The notes under the pieces: model-generated | Seen by the model: only the letters and a program-made list of their open reading frames with translations | The model's database searches: none | What the model was told of the DNA's origin: nothing | Source of the DNA: an uncultured Alphaproteobacteria bacterium | GTDB lineage: Bacteria; Pseudomonadota; Alphaproteobacteria; Rhizobiales; Ancalomicrobiaceae | DNA length: 64,000 nt | Direction: 5' to 3' | Assembly (NCBI GenBank): GCA_937892955.1 | Contig: CALBKH010000096.1 | Coordinates: 1-64,000, forward strand | Program-made: the position numbers and the translations under genes | Part shown: positions 38,276 through 45,987 of the stretch, piece after piece | How the letters are laid out: the number at the start of each line of letters is the position of its first letter | How positions within the stretch are numbered: position 1 is the stretch's first letter

Positions 38276-40210
38276 TCACAGATATTCGACGATGTCGCCG
38301 CGCCGGCGCAGCTCGGCGAGTGCGGCCATGCGGGCGGGCGCGTTGGCGGCGCCGTAGAGATCGTAGCCACCCTTGCGGCTCACCACTTCGAAGAAGAAGC
38401 GGTCCTGGAACGGCGTGCCGTAGAGGTGGAAGAACTCCGCCTCGCCGGTGCGATCGTAGAGGATGCCGAGGTGCTGCATCTCGTCGACCAGCGCGTCGTC
38501 GAGGCCGAAGCGGGCGGCGACGTCGGCGTAATAGTTGGGCGCGATCGACAGGATCGGCGCACCCGCCGCCTTCAGCGCCCGCGCCGCCGCCCAGATGTCG
38601 GCGGTCTCGAAGGCGATGTGGTGGACGCCGGCACCGGAATAGGTCGAGACCGACCGCGCCGTGGCGGTGCGCCGACCTTCCGAGATGTTGAGCGGCATAC
38701 GGATGCGACGCGACGCATCGGAGACGGCGCGCGAGCGCACCAGACCGTAGGGGTCCGGCAGCAGCCAGGTGGTCTCCGGTTCCAGCCCGAGAACGGCCCG
38801 ATGGAACAGCACCCAGCTGTCGAGATCGTCCTCCGGCAGCGCCTCGGCGACATGGTCGATGCGGCCGAGCCCGACGGGGGACCGATGCGGGATGCCCTCG
38901 AGGACGAAGTCGCTCTCGAAGGCGTAGCCGCCGCCGGCGTCGCGGCCGGTGAAATAGACGAGGCTGCCGTCGTGGTTGCGGATCGCCGGGATGGTCATCT
39001 CACCGGCACCGATGCGGCCCTCGAAACGAGCGGCGCCGTAGCTCTCGGCGCGGGCCAGTGCGGCGTGCGGATCGTCGGTCTCGAGCGCCAGCGCGCAGAC
39101 CGACGGGCCGTGCATCAGGTAGTAGGCCTGAGCGACGCTGTCGCGCTCGGAGTTGATGACGAAGCGGATGTCGCCCTGCCCCCAGAGATCGACGTCCTTG
39201 GAGCGATGGCGGCCGAGCTTGGCGAAGCCGAAGGGCGCCAGCCACGCCTCGAGTTCGGCGCGCGCACCGTGATCGACGGCGAATTCTACGAAGGCGAAGC
39301 CGTCGAGATCGGCGGCCGGCGGCGGATCGAAGAGTTCGACCCGGCGGCGGATGCGCTTCTTCTCGCCGGCCGGCGCGGCGGCGGCGTCCGCCGCGAGCAG
39401 ACCGCGGGTCTTCTCCTCCAGCCACAGCAGCGAGCGCATGGCGTCGCGGGCGGTGGTGCGCGGCGCAGCGCGGCGCAGTTCGTCGTTGAAGATCTCGAGG
39501 CTGATCGGCCCGGCGTAGCCGGCGGCGATCACCGCACGCAGGAAGGCCGGCACGTCGAACTCGCCCTGCCCCGGCAGGCAGCGGAAATGGCGCGACAGGG
39601 TCAGCGCCGACATGCCGAGACGCGGCGCGTCGGCGAGCTGGACGAAGAAGATGCGTTCGCCCGGCACCTCGGACAGGCCGCTCCGGTCGTCGGGCAGCGC
39701 CAGGGTGTGGAAGCTGTCGACGATGAGGCCGAGGTGGGGATGATCGGCCTTTTCGACCAACCGCCAAGCGTGATCGAAGGTCTTGATCCGGGTGCCCCAG
39801 GACAGCGCCTCGAAGCCGATCTTGAGGCCGCGCTTCGCCGCCCGCTCGGCCAGCGCCCGGAGCTGCGCCGCGGCGCGTTCGTCGTCGTCGATGGCGTCGG
39901 GCGAGACGTTGGAGCACACCAGCATCAAGGGCGCACCGAGATCGCCCATCAGGTCGAACTTGCGTTCGGCCCGATCGAGATTGCGGGCGAAGGTGGCGTC
40001 GTCGACGCCTTCGAGATCGCGAAAAGGTTGGAACAGCTCGATGGCGAGGCCGAGGTCGGCCGCCATCGCCGCCACCTGCCGGGGATTGCCGGGGAAGAAG
40101 GTCAGATCGTTCTCGAAGATCTCGACGCCGTCGAAGCGGGCGATGGAGATCGCCTCGAGCTTTTCCGGCAGCGTGCCCGACAGCGAGACGGTGGCGATCG
40201 AGCGCCGCAT
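38276..40210 (-). CDS. quiC: Bifunctional 3-dehydroshikimate dehydratase / HPPD-like protein (QsuB/QuiC type)
   Basis: The 644-aa protein joins an N-terminal TIM-barrel dehydratase (about 1-290) that turns 3-dehydroshikimate into protocatechuate to a C-terminal 4-hydroxyphenylpyruvate-dioxygenase-like VOC region (about 305-644). The four divalent-metal ligands known from QsuB are at the same positions: Glu134 (GFEALSW), Asp165 (LIVDSFHTL), Gln191 (FFVQLADAP) and Glu239 (ISLEIFND). The VOC half keeps a His/His/Glu triad in RIDHVAEAL, GVHHIAFET and RFFFEVVSR, so it may bind metal; in QsuB-like proteins its role is unclear. GGGAG is 8 bases before the ATG at 40210. It is the first gene of the seven-gene liv operon. 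Confidence 0.9.
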   Translation of the reverse strand: MRRSIATVSLSGTLPEKLEAISIARFDGVEIFENDLTFFPGNPRQVAAMAADLGLAIELFQPFRDLEGVDDATFARNLDRAERKFDLMGDLGAPLMLVCSNVSPDAIDDDERAAAQLRALAERAAKRGLKIGFEALSWGTRIKTFDHAWRLVEKADHPHLGLIVDSFHTLALPDDRSGLSEVPGERIFFVQLADAPRLGMSALTLSRHFRCLPGQGEFDVPAFLRAVIAAGYAGPISLEIFNDELRRAAPRTTARDAMRSLLWLEEKTRGLLAADAAAAPAGEKKRIRRRVELFDPPPAADLDGFAFVEFAVDHGARAELEAWLAPFGFAKLGRHRSKDVDLWGQGDIRFVINSERDSVAQAYYLMHGPSVCALALETDDPHAALARAESYGAARFEGRIGAGEMTIPAIRNHDGSLVYFTGRDAGGGYAFESDFVLEGIPHRSPVGLGRIDHVAEALPEDDLDSWVLFHRAVLGLEPETTWLLPDPYGLVRSRAVSDASRRIRMPLNISEGRRTATARSVSTYSGAGVHHIAFETADIWAAARALKAAGAPILSIAPNYYADVAARFGLDDALVDEMQHLGILYDRTGEAEFFHLYGTPFQDRFFFEVVSRKGGYDLYGAANAPARMAALAELRRRGDIVEYL

Positions 40211-40296
40211 GTCGTTCTCTCCCTGAACCCCGGCCATCGTTTTCCGATGTGCCGCGCGGGCGCCGTCTTCGGCGTCTCCGCATTCGTTGCCGAACA

Positions 40297-40366
40297 ATGT
40301 CCGACATGCCCGGGCACGCCGCACGGGGCGCTCGTCATGTTCCGACATGACGAAAGTCACTTTATA
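40297..40366 (-). promoter_or_regulatory. Candidate promoter and operator of the quiC-liv operon
   Basis: A 22-base palindrome TCGTCATGT-TCCG-ACATGACGA (40332-40353) has perfect 9-base arms. On the minus strand TATAAA (40366-40361) lies eight bases ahead of it, so the palindrome would cover the transcription start, the position of a repressor operator. A related shorter palindrome ATGTC-C-GACAT is at 40297-40307, about 40 bases downstream; the two share ATGT(T)CCGACATG. No convincing -35 is visible. The regulator is not encoded next door: the adjacent response regulator has an unrelated domain type, although it cannot be excluded. Confidence 0.5.
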
Positions 40367-40454
40367 CAATCGATTGAAATTCCGAAAAGACCGATGAAAC
40401 CGTCGCGTTCCGTCGTTCCGAGGGGGAAAACTCGTCCCGTCGCCCGAAATCCTC

Positions 40455-41165
40455 TCACCGCCGCGGCCGGCCCAGCGCCTTCACCGCCAGTTCGGTGCGG
40501 GTCTGGACGTGCAGCTTCTCCATGATGCGGCTGACGTAGTTCTTCACCGTGCCCTCGGCGAGGTGGACAGCATCGGCGATCTCGCGGTTCGAGCGGCCCT
40601 TGGCGACGAGGGCGAGGATCTCCTCCTCGCGTTCGGTGAGCGGCTCGTCGGCCGCCTCCCCCTCCCCCGCCACCGGCACCTGCGGCCGGGCGCGGCGGAA
40701 CTCCTCGAAGACTTTCCGCGCGACGAGCGGCGACAGGCGCGATTCGCCCCGCTTCACCGCGCGGATGGTGTCGAGGATCTCGTTCTCGGAGGTGTCCTTC
40801 AACAGATAGGCCTGTGCCCCGGCGGAGATCGCCTCGAACACCAGATCGTCGGTGTCGAAGGTGGAGAGCGCCACCACCTGGCTACCCGGATGTTCGGCGA
40901 CGATGCGACGGGTGGCGGCGATGCCGCCGAGGCGCGGCATCTGGATGTCCATCAGCACGATGTCGGGGCGGTAGCGGCGGACGAGATCGATCGCCTCGAC
41001 ACCGTCGGCGGCCTGACCCACCACCTCGATGTCCGGCTCCATCTGGAACATGGTGGCGAAGGCGCGGCGGATCAGTTGCTGATCCTCGGCGATGACGACG
41101 CGGATCGCCTCGGCCGGCGCGGCGTCGGCATCCGTGGGGGGCTCGGGTCGGTCGCTCGGCGCCAT
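40455..41165 (-). CDS. NarL/FixJ-family response regulator
   Basis: The 236-aa protein has a receiver domain (about 21-140) with the acidic pair Glu27/Asp28, phospho-acceptor Asp73 in VLMDIQMPRLGG, Ser101 and Lys123, and a C-terminal LuxR-type helix-turn-helix (about 172-228, LTEREEEILALVAKGRSNREIADAVHLAEGTVKNYVSRIMEKL). The linker is rich in Pro/Glu. No histidine kinase gene is adjacent, so it is an orphan here, and its partner and targets are unknown. The N-terminal 20 residues are disordered; ATG at 41165 has only a weak ribosome site, so a slightly later start is possible. Confidence 0.9.
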   Translation of the reverse strand: MAPSDRPEPPTDADAAPAEAIRVVIAEDQQLIRRAFATMFQMEPDIEVVGQAADGVEAIDLVRRYRPDIVLMDIQMPRLGGIAATRRIVAEHPGSQVVALSTFDTDDLVFEAISAGAQAYLLKDTSENEILDTIRAVKRGESRLSPLVARKVFEEFRRARPQVPVAGEGEAADEPLTEREEEILALVAKGRSNREIADAVHLAEGTVKNYVSRIMEKLHVQTRTELAVKALGRPRR

Positions 41166-41214
41166 GGTGTCTCGGTCTCGGTTCGATCGATGAGACGCCG
41201 TCCACGGACCCCGG

Positions 41215-41661
41215 TCAAGCGCTCGGTGGCTCCGCGGCATAGCGGGCGAGCCGTTCGCCGAGCGTGCCGGTGTGCAGTTCGAAGAGATGGCCGTCGTGGT
41301 CGTGGAAATAGATCGAGCGGCCCTCGCCGGGAACCCGTGGCCGCCCCTCGCGCAGGTCGAGGCCGAGCGAGCGAACCGCGGCGAGCGAGCGATCGTGGTC
41401 CGCCTCGGCGATGCGGAGGGCGACGTGGTCGTAGCTGCGCGTCGTCGGACGCTCGCCCTGCATGATGGCGATCCAGATCGGCGCCGGCGCATCCGCGTCG
41501 CCGGGCTCACCGCCGACCAGGAAGAAGCGTTCCGGCGACAGCGAGAAGGTGTTCGCGCCGCTGTCGTAGACCCGCCGCGCGCCGAGCACGGTGGTCAGGA
41601 TCTCCTCCACGGACTCGAGATCGCGGACGACGAAGGTGATGTGGCTGAGACCCAGGACCAT
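41215..41661 (-). CDS. fosX: FosX-type fosfomycin hydrolase
   Basis: A 148-aa vicinal-oxygen-chelate enzyme that opens the epoxide of fosfomycin with water, using Mn. Close match to FosX along the length: GLSHITFVVRDLE, FSLSPERFFLVGG, YDHVALRI, and RPRVPGEGRSIYFHDHDGHLFELHTGTLGERL. Metal ligands His7, His79 and Glu128 and the general base Glu44 that defines FosX (rather than FosA/FosB) are all present. An insertion of about 11 residues (GEPGDADAPAP region, 51-61) is not seen in typical FosX. Rhizobial chromosomal FosX enzymes are known and can be weakly active, so resistance is plausible but not certain. No mobile element is nearby. Confidence 0.82.
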   Translation of the reverse strand: MVLGLSHITFVVRDLESVEEILTTVLGARRVYDSGANTFSLSPERFFLVGGEPGDADAPAPIWIAIMQGERPTTRSYDHVALRIAEADHDRSLAAVRSLGLDLREGRPRVPGEGRSIYFHDHDGHLFELHTGTLGERLARYAAEPPSA

Positions 41662-41823
41662 GGCGTGAGCAGAGCCCACGCAAGGGCCGAAGGCAACCGG
41701 AAAGCCCGGCCGCGAGGAGGATCGCGGGAAGAACGAGGGTCCCGCGCCCTGTGCGGGCGAGCAAGAATGCCGGGGAACGCATCGCGGCTGTCCGTTTCGT
41801 CTTGCGCGCCGACGCGCGCCTTT

Positions 41824-41846
41824 CCTTCTCCCCTTGCGGGAGAAGG
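41824..41846. repeat. Palindromic CCTTCTCCC element upstream of fosX
   Basis: CCTTCTCCC-CTTGC-GGGAGAAGG, a 9-bp perfect stem with five-base loop, in the 286-base gap between the pseudouridine synthase and fosX genes (both minus strand). It is of the same style as the extragenic palindrome at 117-239 and may end the upstream transcript. No gene is visible in the rest of 41662-41947. Confidence 0.45.
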
Positions 41847-41947
41847 ATTCCGAGCCGTGTCCGGGGCGCCGAAAAGCACCTCGATCATTTGTTTCATCAG
41901 AAGGTTGGCGCATTCCTTCAGCCGCGGGACCGGACAGCCGTGGGGTT

Positions 41948-42847
41948 TCACCCGCCCCGCGCGAACCCTTCCGGCGTCGGCGCGACGAACTCGCGTTTCC
42001 CGCCGCGCCCATCCGGCAGCACCAGCCGATGGGCGTGCAGCATCAGCCGCGGCGCGGTGCGGCCGTCACCGTAGAGCCGATCGCCGAGGATCGGGTGGCC
42101 GAGAAGCTTCGCATGGATGCGCAACTGGTGCTGCCGACCGCTCTCCGGATGGAAGGCGACGAGGCTCGAGCGCCCGTCCGCCGCCGTCTCGACCACCTCC
42201 CAGCCGGTCGCCGCGGAAAGTCCTCGCGGGTCGTCCGGCGCGGCGGCGACCATGCGCCCACCCTTGGCGGTCGCGACCTTCTCGAGTGGCGTCGCGATCC
42301 GTCCCGTCGGTGGCTCGGGCACGCCCTCCACCACCGCCAGATAGGTCTTCTCCACCGCCCGCGAGGCGAAGGCGCGGCCGAGGCTCTCGGCGAGGCGGCC
42401 GTGTTTCGCCGCCACCAACAGGCCGGACGTGTCCTTGTCGAGCCGGTGGACGAGCCGCGGCCGCTCGCCCTCGGCGTCGACCAGCTTCGCCAGGATCGAA
42501 TCGAGATCCTCCGTCGTGCGCGTCCCCCGGTGCACGGCGAGACCCGACGGCTTGTCGAAGACGATCAGATCATCGTCCTCGAAGAGCGTGATCCGGGCGA
42601 GGAGATCGCGCTCCACCGGGCTCGGGCCGGCCGCCTGTCCCGCCTCCACCACCGCCCGCTTCGCCGGTTCGGCGAGCCGCACCACCTGCCCCGCGGCGAG
42701 AACATCGCTCGCCCGCGCCTTGCGCCCATCGACGGTGAGCCGACCCTGTTTCAACAGGACGGCCGCCGTCGGCGCCCGCGGCGCATGGATGCGCAGGAAG
42801 CGGTCGAGCCGCATGCCCTTCTCGGAGGAGTGGACGATACGTTCCAT
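41948..42847 (-). CDS. RluA-family pseudouridine synthase (RluC-like)
   Basis: The 299-aa enzyme isomerises uridine to pseudouridine in RNA, most likely 23S rRNA. An N-terminal S4-like RNA-binding domain (about 12-62, MRLDRFLRIHAP, GRLTVDGRKARASDVLAAGQVVRL) precedes the catalytic domain with HRLDKDTSG (134-142; catalytic Asp137), RAFASRAVEKTYLAVVEGVP and the C-terminal HPESGRQHQLRIHAKLLGHPILGDRLYG. The S4 domain plus length point to RluC/RluD types; the target positions cannot be set. The gene lies 31 bases downstream of glpD. Confidence 0.9.
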   Translation of the reverse strand: MERIVHSSEKGMRLDRFLRIHAPRAPTAAVLLKQGRLTVDGRKARASDVLAAGQVVRLAEPAKRAVVEAGQAAGPSPVERDLLARITLFEDDDLIVFDKPSGLAVHRGTRTTEDLDSILAKLVDAEGERPRLVHRLDKDTSGLLVAAKHGRLAESLGRAFASRAVEKTYLAVVEGVPEPPTGRIATPLEKVATAKGGRMVAAAPDDPRGLSAATGWEVVETAADGRSSLVAFHPESGRQHQLRIHAKLLGHPILGDRLYGDGRTAPRLMLHAHRLVLPDGRGGKREFVAPTPEGFARGG

Positions 42848-42878
42848 GTCCGCTGTTTCGATCTCCGCCGACGCCGCC

Positions 42879-44390
42879 TCACGCCGCCCGCACTTCGGCC
42901 ATGAACGCGTCGATCTCGGCGATCGCCTCCTCGCTCAGCCGCAATCCGAGCTTCGAACGCCGCCACACGACGTCCTCCGCCGTCACCGCCCATTCCTCGC
43001 CCATGAGGTGGCACACCTCGCGCTCGGTGAGGCCGGCGCCGAAGTCGCGCCCCAATCCGGCCGCGGTCTTCGTCTCGCCGATGATCCGCCGTGCCCGCGT
43101 CCCGTAGGCGCACACCAGCCGGCGGACGAGATCCGGTGCGAGGAACGCATACTCTCGCGTCATCTCGGCGATCAGCGCTTCGCGACCCTCGACGGGGAAG
43201 TCGCCGCCGGGCAGCGGCGCGTGAGCCGTCCACCCGGCCATCGCTGCGGTCCCCGCCGGCAACAGCGGACCGAGCTTCTTCAGCACCGCCTCGGCCAACA
43301 TCCGATAGGTGGTGAGCTTGCCGCCGTAGATCGACAGCACCGGCGCCCGTCCCTCGGTCGCATCGAGATCGAGGACGTAGTCGCGCGTCGCCGCCTTGGC
43401 CTCGCTGGCGCCGTCGTCGTAGAGCGGCCGCACGCCGGCGAAGGTCCACACCACCTCCTCGTGCAGGATCGTCCGCGCGAAATACTCGCTCGCGGCCCGG
43501 ATCAGATAGCCGATCTCCTCCTGCGAACACGCGACCGCCGCCGGATCGCCGCGGTAGTCGACGTCGGTGGTGCCGATCAGCGTGAAGTCGCCCTGATAGG
43601 GGATGGCGAAGATCACCCGCCCGTCGGCGTTCTGGAAGATGTAGGCGCGGTCGTGATCGAAGAGCCGCTTCACCACGATGTGCGAGCCCTTGACCAGCCG
43701 CACCCGCGCCGGCGTCGTCGACCCGAGCACCTGACCGACGACGTCCGCGACCCACGGACCCGCGGCATTGACCAGGATGCGCGCCGCGATCTCCTCGCGC
43801 GACCCGTCGGCCATTTCGAGCGTCACCCGCCAGTGGTCGGCTCCTCGCTCCGCCGCCACCACCTTCGTCCGTGTGGCGATGGTCGCCCCCCTCTCGGCGG
43901 CGTCGCGGGCGGTCAGAACCACGAGCCGGGCGTCGTCGACACGGGCGTCGGAATATTCGAAGCCGCGCTTGAACATGCCCGGCTTCAGCGGGCCACCGGC
44001 GGCGTCGTGCCTCAGATCGAGGGTGCGGGTGGGCGGCAGGAGCTTCCGTCCGCCGATGTGGTCGTAGAGGAAGAGGCCGAGACGCAGGAGCCAGGCGGGA
44101 CGCAGACCGCGATGATGCGGCAGCACGAAGCGCAGCGGCTCGACGATGTGCGGCGCCATGCGCCAGACGATCTCGCGCTCGACGAGGCTCTCGCGCACGA
44201 GGCGGAACTCGTAGTGCTCGAGGTAGCGTAGGCCCCCGTGGATCAGCTTCGTCGACCACGACGAGGTGCCCGAGGCGAGATCGTTCATCTCGCTGAGGTG
44301 AACCTTCAGCCCGCGCCCGGCCGCGTCGCGGGCGATGCCGCAGCCGTTGATGCCACCGCCGATCACCGCGAGATCGTACATCGTGCTCAC
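42879..44390 (-). CDS. glpD: Aerobic glycerol-3-phosphate dehydrogenase
   Basis: The 503-aa membrane-associated flavoprotein oxidises sn-glycerol-3-phosphate to dihydroxyacetone phosphate and reduces quinone. FAD site VIGGGINGCGIARDAAGRG, then SGTSSWSTKLIHGGLRYLEHYEFRLVRESLVER, GTTDVDYRGDP, WTFAGVRPLYDDG and SIYGGKLTTYR, in the same order and length as E. coli GlpD. The GTG at 44390 has GGAG seven bases upstream and gives MSTMYDLAV; the ATG four codons later is less well spaced. No glycerol kinase or facilitator gene is adjacent. Confidence 0.95.
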   Translation of the reverse strand: MSTMYDLAVIGGGINGCGIARDAAGRGLKVHLSEMNDLASGTSSWSTKLIHGGLRYLEHYEFRLVRESLVEREIVWRMAPHIVEPLRFVLPHHRGLRPAWLLRLGLFLYDHIGGRKLLPPTRTLDLRHDAAGGPLKPGMFKRGFEYSDARVDDARLVVLTARDAAERGATIATRTKVVAAERGADHWRVTLEMADGSREEIAARILVNAAGPWVADVVGQVLGSTTPARVRLVKGSHIVVKRLFDHDRAYIFQNADGRVIFAIPYQGDFTLIGTTDVDYRGDPAAVACSQEEIGYLIRAASEYFARTILHEEVVWTFAGVRPLYDDGASEAKAATRDYVLDLDATEGRAPVLSIYGGKLTTYRMLAEAVLKKLGPLLPAGTAAMAGWTAHAPLPGGDFPVEGREALIAEMTREYAFLAPDLVRRLVCAYGTRARRIIGETKTAAGLGRDFGAGLTEREVCHLMGEEWAVTAEDVVWRRSKLGLRLSEEAIAEIDAFMAEVRAA

Positions 44391-44557
44391 GCCGTTTCTC
44401 CGCATCTTCCCAGCCGTCACGTCGATTCCGGCGGCGGCATACTAGTACGACGAAACACCGACGCGGACGGCCTTGTCGCAGCTCTGCCCCTTCACTACCG
44501 TCGGGTTCACCGTCGGTCGGGGACGGACCCGCCGACGGCGCTCGTGAGGGGGGACCG

Positions 44558-44845
44558 ATGAGCGCCTACGTCATCTTCGACGTCCGGATCGACGATCCGG
44601 CACGCTATCAGGAATTCATGATCGGTGTGAAACCGGCGCTGGAGGCGGCCGGCGCGAAATATCTCGCCCGCGGCGGCGAACACCGCGTCTACGAAGGCGA
44701 TTGGGAACCGCGGCGCATCGTGCTGCTCGAATTCCCGACGCTCGCCGCCTGGGAGGGCTTCTATCACGGCCCGGTCTACCAGGGCCTGAAGGCCGTCCGC
44801 GACGCCTGCAGTTCGGCGCGGCTGGTCGGCGTCGAAGGGCTCTGA
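44558..44845 (+). CDS. DUF1330 family protein
   Basis: The 95-aa product is a dimeric alpha+beta-barrel (ferredoxin-like) protein: AYVIFDVRIDDPARYQEFMIGVKPALEAAGAKYLARGG, then RRIVLLEFPTLAAWEGFYHGPVYQGLKAVRDACSSARLVGVEG. Family members have no established reaction. GAGGGGGGACCG gives a strong ribosome site before the ATG. It stands alone, divergent from glpD across 167 bases. Confidence 0.88.
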   Translation: MSAYVIFDVRIDDPARYQEFMIGVKPALEAAGAKYLARGGEHRVYEGDWEPRRIVLLEFPTLAAWEGFYHGPVYQGLKAVRDACSSARLVGVEGL

Positions 44846-44892
44846 CGCGCTCCCGCGCCGAGCCGAGAGCGGATACCGGGAGGTCCCGAGGG

Positions 44893-44920
44893 CGATTTTT
44901 CGCTTCGCCGGTGAAAATCG
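44893..44920 (+). terminator. Hairpin downstream of the DUF1330 gene
   Basis: CGATTTT-T-CGC-TTCGCCG-GTG-AAAATCG forms a 10-bp stem with one bulged base; one pair is G-U on the plus strand. It begins 48 bases past the DUF1330 stop. There is no T-tract beyond it, so its role as a transcript end is tentative. Otherwise 44846-45027 is empty. Confidence 0.35.
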
Positions 44921-45027
44921 GCAATTCGGTGCTGGTCCCGACCGCCCTCGATCGAGTTGACTGAAGCGCGGCGCAGCAGCTCGTTGCGCCGCGACGGAAT
45001 TGTTTCACCGCCCGGACCTCGACCGAC

Positions 45028-45816
45028 ATGTGCGAACTCCTCGGCATGAGCGCCAACGTGCCCACCGACATCCGCTTCTCCTTCGCCGGCTTGGCGCGAC
45101 GCGGCGGCGAGACCGGTCCGCACGGCGACGGCTGGGGCATCACCTTCTATGAGGACCGCGGCTGCCGCTCCTTCCACGATCCCGAGCCCTCGGCGAAGTC
45201 CGACATCGCCCGCCTGCTGCGCGCCTATCCGATCCGCAGCCGCGTCGTCGTCGCCCACGTGCGCCGCGCCAACCGCGGGCGGGTGGCGCTGGAGAACACC
45301 CACCCCTTCACCCGCGAACTGTGGGGGCGGCCGTGGAGCTTCGCCCACAACGGTCAGCTGAAGGGCATCAAACGCCTACCCCTCGGCCGCTTCCGCCCGA
45401 TCGGCGCCACCGACAGCGAGCACGCCTTCTGCCGCATCCTCGGCGACCTCGAAACGCGCTTCCCGTGCCTGCCCTCGCCCGCCCGGCTCGACGCGGCGCT
45501 GCCCGAACTCTTCGCCCGCCTCGCCGAGCTCGGCGTCTTCAACTGCCTGCTCAGCGACGGCCGTACCCTCTACGCCCACTGCGGCAAGCGCCTCGCGGTG
45601 ATCACCCGCCGCGCCCCCTTCGGCAAGGCGACGCTGATCGACGACGACCTCCAGGTCGACTTCGCCGCCGAGACGACCCCGAACGACGTCGTCACAGTGG
45701 TCGCCACCCGCCCCCTCACCCGCGACGAGGAATGGCGCGACCTCGTCCCCGGCGAGACGCTGATCCTGCGCGACGGCGAGACCGTGTCGCGCCGCGCCGG
45801 CCGAGTGGTGCCGTGA
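45028..45816 (+). CDS. Class II glutamine amidotransferase (YafJ-like)
   Basis: The 262-aa protein starts MCELLGMSAN; after Met removal Cys2 is the Ntn nucleophile. Other class II features are RGGETGPHGDGWGITFYED, VVVAHVRRANRGRVALENTHPF and FAHNGQLKG. This is the stand-alone GATase_4/YafJ group with no synthase domain, which hydrolyses gamma-glutamyl amides; the physiological substrate is unknown. It is a monocistronic-looking gene; the next gene on this strand starts about 170 bases later. Confidence 0.88.
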   Translation: MCELLGMSANVPTDIRFSFAGLARRGGETGPHGDGWGITFYEDRGCRSFHDPEPSAKSDIARLLRAYPIRSRVVVAHVRRANRGRVALENTHPFTRELWGRPWSFAHNGQLKGIKRLPLGRFRPIGATDSEHAFCRILGDLETRFPCLPSPARLDAALPELFARLAELGVFNCLLSDGRTLYAHCGKRLAVITRRAPFGKATLIDDDLQVDFAAETTPNDVVTVVATRPLTRDEEWRDLVPGETLILRDGETVSRRAGRVVP

Positions 45817-45987
45817 CGCGTTAGGCCGCCGTTCATCGCTGCGCGCTAAGGATCGATCCGTCCCGCGAAATCGTCGCACCGCCGGGCGGGGTACGGCGTC
45901 GATCTTCGCGGTGGAGCGGGCTCCGCCTGCCGGATCGTGTCGTGGCGACACGAGGGGACGGGCAACGATGTGACGGCGTATGGTCGG

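Noticed and set aside
40455..41165. NarL-type regulator as the direct controller of the quiC-liv operator
   Set aside because: NarL-type proteins usually bind short heptamer-like sites rather than long perfect palindromes, and the gene looks like an orphan two-component regulator; adjacency alone is not enough.
41215..41661. fosX as recently acquired antibiotic resistance
   Set aside because: No transposase, integron or plasmid feature nearby, and codon style matches the neighbours; rhizobia carry chromosomal homologues.
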